Assembly (NCBI GenBank): GCA_018365815.1
Contig: JAGZJH010000046.1
Coordinates: 1-13,800, forward strand
DNA: 13,800 nucleotides
Reading direction: 5' to 3'
DNA from: Erysipelotrichaceae bacterium
Lineage (GTDB): Bacteria > Bacillota_I > Bacilli_A > Erysipelotrichales > Coprobacillaceae
This document shows, one piece after another, positions 6,525 through 12,539 of the stretch. The translations under genes and the position numbers were made by a program. The notes beneath the pieces were generated by a model that saw only the letters and a program-made list of their open reading frames with translations, made no database searches and was not told the origin of the DNA. How positions within the stretch are numbered: the stretch's first letter is position 1; each line of letters opens with the position of its first letter.

Positions 6525-6551
6525 TTAGCACTTAAAGTAATAGAGTGCTAG
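6525..6551 (+). promoter_or_regulatory. CIRCE operator (HrcA binding site)
   Basis: TTAGCACTT (6525-6533), nine bases, GAGTGCTAG (6543-6551). This matches the CIRCE consensus TTAGCACTC-N9-GAGTGCTAA at 16 of 18 positions with the exact 9-base spacer. It covers the predicted transcription start of htpG, so HrcA should repress the gene until heat or misfolded protein ties up GroEL. Neither hrcA nor groES/EL is in the window. Confidence 0.9.
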
Positions 6552-6566
6552 AAATGAGGTTATCAT

Positions 6567-8468
6567 ATGAGTCAAAAAGAGTTTAAAGCAGAATCAAAAC
6601 GTTTGTTGGATTTAATGATTAATTCTATCTATACACATAAAGAAATTTTTTTAAGAGAGTTAATTTCAAATGCATCAGATGCATCTGATAAACTTTATTA
6701 TAAAGCTTTATCAGAAAATTTATCTGATATTAATAAAGAAGATTTAAAAATTGAAATTAAGTTAAATAAGACAAATCGTACTATCACATTAGTAGACCAT
6801 GGAATTGGTATGAATGAAGCTGAATTGGAAGAAAATTTAGGAACTATTGCAAAGAGTGGTTCATTAGCGTTTAAAGAAGAAATGGCTAAAAAAGAAAGTG
6901 GTAATAGTGATGTTGATATTATCGGGCAATTTGGTGTTGGATTTTACGCAGCGTTTATGGTTGCAAAAAAGGTGGAAGTTGTTTCTAAAAAATATGGTGA
7001 AGAAAATGGCTATATTTGGAGTAGTGATGTTGAAAATGGATATTCAATTTCACAAGCCTTTAAAAAAGAACATGGAACATCAATTACTTTATTTTTAAAA
7101 GATAATACAGATGAAGAAAATTATGATGAGTATTTAGATGAATATAAAATTCAATCTTTAGTTAAAAAATATTCTGATTATGTGCATTATCCAATTACAA
7201 TGGATATGACAACTTCTAAAAAGAAAGAAGATAGTGATGAATATGAAGATGTTATTGAAAATAAAACACTTAATTCAATGATCCCTTTATGGAAACGTAA
7301 TAAAAGTGACATTACTGAAGAAGAATATGCTGAATTTTATAAAGATAAATTTATGGATTTCAGTGATCCAGAACACGTCATTCACACAAGTGTAGAAGGA
7401 AATGTTTCTTTTGATGCATTATTATTTATTCCTTCACAAACACCATTTAATTTCTATTCACAAGATTATGAAAAAGGTTTACAACTTTATAGCCGTGGCG
7501 TATTTATCATGGATAAAGCAACTGATTTAATTCCAGAGCATTTTAGATTTGTAAGAGGGTTAGTTGATTCTCAAGATTTATCATTAAATATTTCAAGAGA
7601 AATGTTGCAACATGATCGTCAATTAAAAGTGATTGCTAATCGTATTGAAAAGAAAATTAAGTCTGAATTATCTTCAATGCTTAAAAATGAACGTGAAAAG
7701 TATGAAAGATTTTATAAAAACTTTGGATTACAATTAAAATATGGTATTTACCAATCTTATGGAAGTAAAAAAGATTTATTACAAGATTTATTAATGTATT
7801 ATTCAGCTAATGAAGAAAAATTAATCACTTTAGATGAATATGTAACAAACATGAAAGAAGATCAAAAACATATTTATTTTGTATCTGGTGAATCTATTGA
7901 TAAAGTTTCAAAATTACCACAAACTGAGTTATTAAAAGATAAGGGGTTTGATTTATTATATATGGTAGATAATGTTGATGAGTTTGTCATTCAAATGATG
8001 GGAACTTTTAAAGACAAAACATTTAAAAATATTACACAAGGTGATTTAGATTTAGAAACCGAAGAAGAAAAGAAAAAAATTGAAGAACAAAATGAAGAAC
8101 ATAAAGATTTATTAACTTCTTTAAAAGAAGCGCTAGATGGAAAAGTTGAAGCAGTTAAAATTTCTTCACGTTTAAAATCACACCCTGTATGTTTAGTAAG
8201 TGGTGAAGGATTATCATTTGAAATGGAAAAAGTGTTATCACAAATGCCAGGACAAGATCAAATGCCAATGAAAGCAGGAAGAATTTTAGAAATTAATCCT
8301 AACCATGCAATTTTTAAAGCATTAGAAAAAATTCAAGAAGTAGATATTAAAGAATATGCTGATTTGTTGTATAATCAAGCTTTATTAATTGAAGGATTTG
8401 AAGTTGAAGATCCAATTGAATTTTCAAATAAAATATGTGATTTGATGATTAAAGCAAGTCAAAATTAA
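6567..8468 (+). CDS. htpG: Molecular chaperone HtpG (bacterial Hsp90)
   Basis: 633-residue cytosolic Hsp90 homologue, a dimeric ATP-driven chaperone. Domain order: the GHKL ATPase (about 1-220), the middle domain (about 230-490) and the C-terminal dimerisation domain (about 510-633). ATP-site motifs are ELISNASDASDKL (31-43, with E31 as general base and N35 for Mg2+), DHGIGM (77-82) and GQFGVGFY (120-127). The middle domain has the conserved LVDSQDLSLNISREMLQ. The cytosolic form lacks the eukaryotic charged linker, as here, and the length is standard. GAGG lies upstream of the ATG. It is monocistronic, with a sigma-A-type promoter, a CIRCE element and a terminator overlapping the stop codon. 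In Bacillus subtilis htpG is not under HrcA, so the CIRCE marks a different regulon arrangement here. Confidence 0.97.
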   Translation: MSQKEFKAESKRLLDLMINSIYTHKEIFLRELISNASDASDKLYYKALSENLSDINKEDLKIEIKLNKTNRTITLVDHGIGMNEAELEENLGTIAKSGSLAFKEEMAKKESGNSDVDIIGQFGVGFYAAFMVAKKVEVVSKKYGEENGYIWSSDVENGYSISQAFKKEHGTSITLFLKDNTDEENYDEYLDEYKIQSLVKKYSDYVHYPITMDMTTSKKKEDSDEYEDVIENKTLNSMIPLWKRNKSDITEEEYAEFYKDKFMDFSDPEHVIHTSVEGNVSFDALLFIPSQTPFNFYSQDYEKGLQLYSRGVFIMDKATDLIPEHFRFVRGLVDSQDLSLNISREMLQHDRQLKVIANRIEKKIKSELSSMLKNEREKYERFYKNFGLQLKYGIYQSYGSKKDLLQDLLMYYSANEEKLITLDEYVTNMKEDQKHIYFVSGESIDKVSKLPQTELLKDKGFDLLYMVDNVDEFVIQMMGTFKDKTFKNITQGDLDLETEEEKKKIEEQNEEHKDLLTSLKEALDGKVEAVKISSRLKSHPVCLVSGEGLSFEMEKVLSQMPGQDQMPMKAGRILEINPNHAIFKALEKIQEVDIKEYADLLYNQALLIEGFEVEDPIEFSNKICDLMIKASQN

Positions 8469-8497
8469 TGAGTGGAAACACTCATTTTTCTTTTTTT
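8467..8497 (+). terminator. htpG terminator
   Basis: A perfect 8-bp stem, AATGAGTG (8467-8474) with CACTCATT (8479-8486), closed by a GAAA tetraloop and followed by T5-C-T7. The first arm includes the last two bases of the htpG stop codon. Confidence 0.92.
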
Positions 8498-8529
8498 AGA
8501 ATTGTAAAGGCTATCATTTTAAAAGCTCA

Positions 8530-8557
8530 TTGTAACTAAAATTGAATGTGTTATAAT
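8530..8557 (+). promoter_or_regulatory. Promoter of the LUD-domain gene
   Basis: TTGTAA (8530-8535), a 16-bp spacer and TATAAT (8552-8557) preceded by TGT, giving an extended -10. The predicted start is near 8564, about 23 bases before the ATG, leaving a short leader with TGGAGG. Confidence 0.7.
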
Positions 8558-8586
8558 AACTTTAAATAAAAAAATGGAGGCACATT

Positions 8587-9228
8587 ATGGATAAAAATTT
8601 AGAGATTTTAAACGATTTAAGAATTGAAAAAACAAAACGTGCACTTGAAAAAAATAATTTTAATACAGTTGTCTTAAATGATGAAAAAGAGCTATTAGCA
8701 TGGGTTCAAAATATAGTTGAAGAAAATTCAAAAGTGGCTGTTGGTGGTAGTCAAACTCTATTTGAAACAGGAGTTATTGATTTATTAAGAACGATGGATA
8801 TTTCATTTATAGATCGCTATCAAGAGGGGTTAACCCGTGAACAAACGCTTGATCTTTTTAAAGAAGCATTTTTTGCAGATTATTTTATCACAAGTTCTAA
8901 CGCTATTACTGAAGATGGTTTATTGTATAATGTAGATGGGACTGGTAATCGAGTGGCTGCTTTAACTTTTGGACCCAAACACGTCATTGTTGTTGCGGGA
9001 GCGAATAAGATTGTAAAAAATTTAGAATCAGCAAAAGAACGTGTATGTATGATTTCAGCACCAGCTAATGCGATTCGTTTGAATAAAGAAACACCATGCT
9101 CAAATTTTGGTGAATGTGAAAATTGTCATTCTAAAGATCGTATATGTTCGCATTATGTAGTCACAGGTCGTCAATCTAAAAAAGGGCGTATTAGTGTCGT
9201 ATTATTAAGAAAAAATTTTGGATATTAA
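8587..9228 (+). CDS. Stand-alone LUD-domain (DUF162, LutC/YkgG-like) protein
   Basis: 213-residue protein of the LUD family (PF02589). Recognisable are KVAVGGSQTLFETGVIDLLR (about 49-68), the core SNAITEDGLLYNVDGTGNR (104-122) and GPKHVIVVAGANKIV (129-143). LutC works with LutA and LutB in oxidation of L-lactate, but those genes are absent and many anaerobes carry an isolated LUD protein of unknown role, so lactate use should not be assumed. An unusual C-terminal cysteine group (C171, C177, C180, C187 in CSNFGECENC and RICSHY) could bind a metal or Fe-S centre. TGGAGG lies six bases before the ATG. It has its own promoter; the next gene begins 177 bases later with another. There are no membrane segments. 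Confidence 0.82.
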   Translation: MDKNLEILNDLRIEKTKRALEKNNFNTVVLNDEKELLAWVQNIVEENSKVAVGGSQTLFETGVIDLLRTMDISFIDRYQEGLTREQTLDLFKEAFFADYFITSSNAITEDGLLYNVDGTGNRVAALTFGPKHVIVVAGANKIVKNLESAKERVCMISAPANAIRLNKETPCSNFGECENCHSKDRICSHYVVTGRQSKKGRISVVLLRKNFGY

Positions 9229-9300
9229 TAACGTATTCTAATTAAATTAAGGAAGAATTACCCTACTTTTATAAATACTAAGATTTATGTCAAGGACTGA

Positions 9301-9333
9301 TAAACATTGAATCATTTTTATAGATTATGTTTA
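9301..9333 (+). terminator. Possible LUD-gene terminator (weak)
   Basis: TAAACAT (9301-9307) pairs with ATGTTTA (9327-9333) and AATC (9310-9313) with GATT (9323-9326), an 11-pair stem with a two-base bulge. The T-run (9343-9349) starts ten bases after the stem, which is too far for a standard terminator. The rest of the 177-bp gap holds only the next promoter. Confidence 0.25.
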
Positions 9334-9349
9334 TATTAGCCCTTTTTTA

Positions 9350-9378
9350 TTGAAATCATCATAAAAAAATGTCATAAT
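9350..9378 (+). promoter_or_regulatory. ABC-F gene promoter
   Basis: TTGAAA (9350-9355), a 17-bp spacer and CATAAT (9373-9378) preceded by TGT (extended -10). The start near 9385 leaves a leader of about 24 bases, too short for the ribosome-stalling attenuators found before antibiotic-induced ABC-F genes. Confidence 0.7.
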
Positions 9379-9408
9379 GGAAATAATTGTGATAAAGGAG
9401 GTACGATG

Positions 9409-11007
9409 ATGATATCAACACAAAATGTGTCGCTTGCTTATGGAGGACGAGTGTTATTTGAAAATGTAAATGTAAAGTTTACTGAAGGTAATTGCTATGG
9501 AATTATCGGTGCTAATGGTGCAGGTAAATCAACATTTTTGAAAATTTTATCAGGTGAAATTGAGCCAAATAAAGGAGAGGTTATAATTACTCCGGGACAA
9601 CGTTTATCTGTATTAAAACAAAACCATTTTGAATATGATGAGTTTGATGTTGTGAAAACTGTTATTATGGGTAATAAGCGATTATACGATATTATGCTTG
9701 AAAAGGAAATACTTTATGCTAAAGAAGATTTTAACGATGAAGACGGAATTAAATTAGCAGAGCTTGAAAGTGATTTTTTAGAAATGGACGGGTGGAATGC
9801 TGAAAGTGATGCTGAGATTTTATTAAATGGTTTAGGAGTTCCTAGCGAACTTCATTATGCTAAAATGTCTGAAGTTGATGGAAATATAAAAGTAAAGGTT
9901 TTATTAGCGCAAGCTTTATTTGGTAATCCGGATATTTTATTATTAGATGAGCCGACTAACCATTTAGATATTAAATCAGTCGCATGGCTAGAAAACTTTT
10001 TAATGAATTTTGAAAACACAGTCATAGTTGTTTCACATGACCGTTATTTTTTAAATAAAGTATGTACGCATATTGCAGATATTGACTATCATAAAATTCA
10101 ATTATATGTAGGAAATTACGACTTTTGGTATGAATATTCACAAATGATGCTTCAACAAGCAAAAGAGGTGAATAAAAAAGCAGAAGCTAAGAAAAAAGAA
10201 TTAGAAGAGTTTATTGCTCGTTTTAGCGCTAATGCATCAAAAGCCAAACAGGCAACTTCACGTAAAAAATTATTAGATAATTTAGAAATGGTAGATATTA
10301 AACCTTCACTTAGACGTTATCCATTTATTGGATTTACTCCTGAAAGAGAAGTAGGAAATATTGTTTTACGTGTGGAAGGAATTTCTAAAACAATCGGTGA
10401 TCGTAAAGTATTAGATAATATTTCTTTTACAGTTAATCCAAAAGATAAAATCGCATTTGTAGGTAGTGATGAATTAGCAAATACCACTTTATTTAAAATT
10501 ATTACAGGAGAACTTGAACCAGATGAAGGAAGTTATACATGGGGTGTAACGACTTCTACTTCATATTTTCCAAAAGATAATTCTAAATATTTTGATGGTT
10601 GTGATTTATCTTTAATTGATTGGTTAAGACAATTCTCTACCAAAAATGAATATGACCAAGATTTAAGAGGGTGGCTTGGGCGAGTATTATTTTCTGGTGA
10701 TGAGGCATTAAAAAAGGCTTCTGTTTTATCTGGAGGAGAAAAAGTGCGTTGTATGTTAGCTAAAATGATGTTTAGTAATGCAAATGTATTAATACTAGAT
10801 GAACCGACTAACCATTTAGATTTAGAGTCAATTCAAGCGTTAAATGAAGGACTAATTCGTTTTAAAGAAAATGTATTATTTGTTTCTCATGACCATCAAT
10901 TTACTCAAACCATTGCAAATCGTATTATTGAAATTACGCCAAATGGGCTTATTGATCGTTTAGGGACATTTGATGAATATTTAGAATATATTGAAAATAA
11001 CAAATAG
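9409..11007 (+). CDS. ABC-F ATPase, YkpA/YbiT-like
   Basis: 532-residue soluble ABC-F protein: two ATP-binding cassettes joined by a charged helical linker (about 245-295) that reaches toward the ribosomal P-site tRNA in the family; it has no membrane domain. NBD1: Walker A GANGAGKST with K40, Walker B LLLDEPTNHLD (D180, E181), switch H210; its signature loop is degenerate (SEVDGN where LSGGQ is expected). NBD2: Walker A is GSDELANTT, with Asn358 replacing the catalytic Lys; its LSGGE (440-444), Walker B (D464, E465) and H494 are intact. WGVTTSTSYFPKDNS is typical of the YkpA/YbiT group. Translation factor rather than resistance protein is the likelier role. The start chosen is the second ATG, seven bases from GGAGG; the ATG at 9406 is only four bases away. 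Confidence 0.9.
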   Translation: MISTQNVSLAYGGRVLFENVNVKFTEGNCYGIIGANGAGKSTFLKILSGEIEPNKGEVIITPGQRLSVLKQNHFEYDEFDVVKTVIMGNKRLYDIMLEKEILYAKEDFNDEDGIKLAELESDFLEMDGWNAESDAEILLNGLGVPSELHYAKMSEVDGNIKVKVLLAQALFGNPDILLLDEPTNHLDIKSVAWLENFLMNFENTVIVVSHDRYFLNKVCTHIADIDYHKIQLYVGNYDFWYEYSQMMLQQAKEVNKKAEAKKKELEEFIARFSANASKAKQATSRKKLLDNLEMVDIKPSLRRYPFIGFTPEREVGNIVLRVEGISKTIGDRKVLDNISFTVNPKDKIAFVGSDELANTTLFKIITGELEPDEGSYTWGVTTSTSYFPKDNSKYFDGCDLSLIDWLRQFSTKNEYDQDLRGWLGRVLFSGDEALKKASVLSGGEKVRCMLAKMMFSNANVLILDEPTNHLDLESIQALNEGLIRFKENVLFVSHDHQFTQTIANRIIEITPNGLIDRLGTFDEYLEYIENNK

Positions 11008-11029
11008 GTTTATACCTTTTGTTATTTTC
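10993..11029 (+). terminator. Intercistronic hairpin after the ABC-F gene
   Basis: A 16-bp stem, 10993-11009 with 11014-11029, has one bulged T (11005) and a TTAT loop. The left arm contains the last codons and the TAG stop of the ABC-F gene. The 3' arm is T-rich but no T-run follows. The ribosome binding site of the lipoprotein gene begins seven bases later (AAGGAG, 11034-11039). It may be a partial terminator or an mRNA-protecting hairpin. No separate promoter was found in the 39-bp gap. Confidence 0.5.
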
Positions 11030-11046
11030 ATTTAAGGAGTTTTTCT

Positions 11047-11724
11047 ATGAAAAAAATATTTATTTTACTTATTTGTTTTTGTTTATTTGGGTGTCAGTCA
11101 ACTCAAAAAAATGAAACTTCTTCAAATGAAGAAATTTTAGTTGAAACTCATAATAATGAAGATAACAACACTCAAGATTTACAATCTGAACAAGAAACGG
11201 TCCAAGAAAATCAAAGTGAAATTCAGCCTCCTGTTCAAAATGAAACAAATAATCAAGTTCAAGATGAACCTTCCACTTCATCAAATCAGTCTTTGCAAGA
11301 AGAAGTAATACAAGAAATCCCAGCACCAAAACAAGAAGTAGAAAAAAAAGAAGTTAAAGTTCTTATAGAATGTAAAACTATCTTAAATAATATGGAGCGT
11401 TTACAAAATGGCTATCAATCATTTATTCCACAAAATGGTATTATCTTAAATACAACAAGTGTAGAAATTAAAGAGGGTGATACAGTTCTTAATGTTTTAA
11501 AGCGTGTGGCTAATCAAAATAAGATTAAACTTAGCATTCGATCTGGATATGTTGAAGGAATTGCTAATATCGATGAATCAATATGTGGTGATGAGAGCGG
11601 TTGGATTTATAGTGTTAATGGAAAGTTTATCAATACCGGTGCCTCAAATTGTAAAGTCAATCAGGGTGACGAGATAAAGTGGCAATACACTTGTCAAAAT
11701 GGACGAGATTTAGGGTTAAGTTAA
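11047..11724 (+). CDS. DUF4430 surface lipoprotein of an ECF-type importer
   Basis: 225-residue exported lipoprotein. The signal peptide MKKIFILLICFCLFGC ends in lipobox LFGC, with lipidated Cys16. Residues 17 to about 103 form a Gln/Glu/Asn/Ser-rich low-complexity stalk. The C-terminal domain (about 104-225) is DUF4430 (PF14478), related to the C-terminal domain of transcobalamin: SGWIYSVNG (184-192), GASNCKVNQGDEIKWQYT and the final GRDLGLS. It carries four cysteines (C109, C180, C202, C216), enough for two disulfides outside the cell. Its stop codon overlaps the EcfT start (TAATG), so it belongs with the ECF transporter. Likely role: capture or presentation of a cofactor, with cobalamin suggested by fold relationship only. 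AAGGAG precedes the ATG. Confidence 0.88.
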   Translation: MKKIFILLICFCLFGCQSTQKNETSSNEEILVETHNNEDNNTQDLQSEQETVQENQSEIQPPVQNETNNQVQDEPSTSSNQSLQEEVIQEIPAPKQEVEKKEVKVLIECKTILNNMERLQNGYQSFIPQNGIILNTTSVEIKEGDTVLNVLKRVANQNKIKLSIRSGYVEGIANIDESICGDESGWIYSVNGKFINTGASNCKVNQGDEIKWQYTCQNGRDLGLS

Positions 11725-12539
11725 TGCATCCTTTAAGTTTGTTTATTTATTTTATCAGCGTATTGATGATTGTATTAATCAACCAAACGCCACTTGGAAT
11801 ATTCTTTTCTTTTATAGTGGCAATGGGTGTTTTAATATGGTATCGATTTTTAAGTTTTAAGCAAGTTAAACATTATTTTATTTTATGGTTATTGATTACT
11901 TTTATTAATCCTTTAATTGTGTTAAAAGGTGCAACTGTTTTGTTTTATATAGGTATGCAACCTTATACATTAGAAGCGTTATATTATGGCATGGTTTATG
12001 GTTTATTGATAGTAAGTATCTTTTTATGGAGTCAAATTTTAAATCAATGTATCAATACTTATCATGTCACCTATCTTTTATCACGTTTTTTTCCAACTTT
12101 AGGGTTATTGTTTTCAATGGTTTTAAGACTAATTCCAAAATTTAAACGTCAATATACTCACGTCAATCAAATGCAAAAGATGATGCACCCACATCAACCT
12201 AAACACTTTTGGCAATTTCAAACGCTATTAATTATGATGACGTGGTTGTTTGAATCTTCATTAACATTATTACAATCAATGAACGCTAGAAAATATCAAA
12301 GCAAGCGGACACATTTTCATTTATTTAAATGGAAAGTAGCGGATACGATGTTTGTATTAATCGTTATTTTACTTACGTTAATGATATTATGTTTAAATCG
12401 TTATATTTCTAAATTTTATTTTTATCCTATAATAATCTTTACTCCATTTAAAATAATAGATTACTTTTTTTACACTTGTGCAATGATTTTATTACTGTTA
12501 GTAATTTACATTATGGAAAAGGAGAATCAAAATGTATAG
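11724..12539 (+). CDS. ecfT: ECF transporter transmembrane component EcfT
   Basis: 271-residue polytopic membrane protein, the coupling subunit that links the ATPases to the substrate-binding S component. Hydrophobic segments lie at about 3-20, 23-41, 50-67, 88-105, 205-223 and 245-264. The cytoplasmic part between includes SRFFPTLGLLFSMVLRLIP (120-138) and SMNARKYQSKR (185-195); this second piece corresponds to the A/S-R-G/x coupling-helix motif that contacts the ATPases. A longer reading frame opens at 11679, but the ATG at 11724 is preferred: it overlaps the upstream stop (TAATG), gives the family-like MHPLSLFIYF start and avoids a 15-residue basic prefix overlapping the lipoprotein. The Shine-Dalgarno is weak, so translation is probably coupled. 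Its end overlaps the EcfA start by eight bases. Confidence 0.87.
   Translation: MHPLSLFIYFISVLMIVLINQTPLGIFFSFIVAMGVLIWYRFLSFKQVKHYFILWLLITFINPLIVLKGATVLFYIGMQPYTLEALYYGMVYGLLIVSIFLWSQILNQCINTYHVTYLLSRFFPTLGLLFSMVLRLIPKFKRQYTHVNQMQKMMHPHQPKHFWQFQTLLIMMTWLFESSLTLLQSMNARKYQSKRTHFHLFKWKVADTMFVLIVILLTLMILCLNRYISKFYFYPIIIFTPFKIIDYFFYTCAMILLLLVIYIMEKENQNV

Noticed and set aside
6898..7098. 66-codon open frame inside htpG
   Set aside because: Shadow frame within a clearly coding gene; composition is that of a frame-shifted htpG.
8551..8565. PerR-box look-alike TTATAATAACTTTAA over the LUD-gene -10 (12 of 14 consensus bases)
   Set aside because: The first half is simply the TATAAT -10 and the right half is not a mirror of the left. 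In DNA this AT-rich such matches arise by chance.
9409..11007. Antibiotic-resistance ABC-F (Vga, Msr or OptrA type)
   Set aside because: Motifs fit the YkpA/YbiT group, the linker is not expanded, and the short leader leaves no room for an attenuator.
11069..11329. 86-codon minus-strand frame opposite the lipoprotein
   Set aside because: Antisense of the Gln/Glu-rich stalk; its Leu, Phe and His-rich product is what that repeat-like stretch gives when read backwards.
11679..11723. Upstream in-frame extension of EcfT (15 codons)
   Set aside because: It would add a basic prefix, lacks a ribosome binding site and overlaps the lipoprotein by 46 bases; the TAATG start at 11724 fits the family better.
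150..12539. Recoded TGA, because none of the 12 complete genes ends in TGA
   Set aside because: All tryptophans seen use TGG, no gene reads through TGA, and TAA preference is normal at this GC content.
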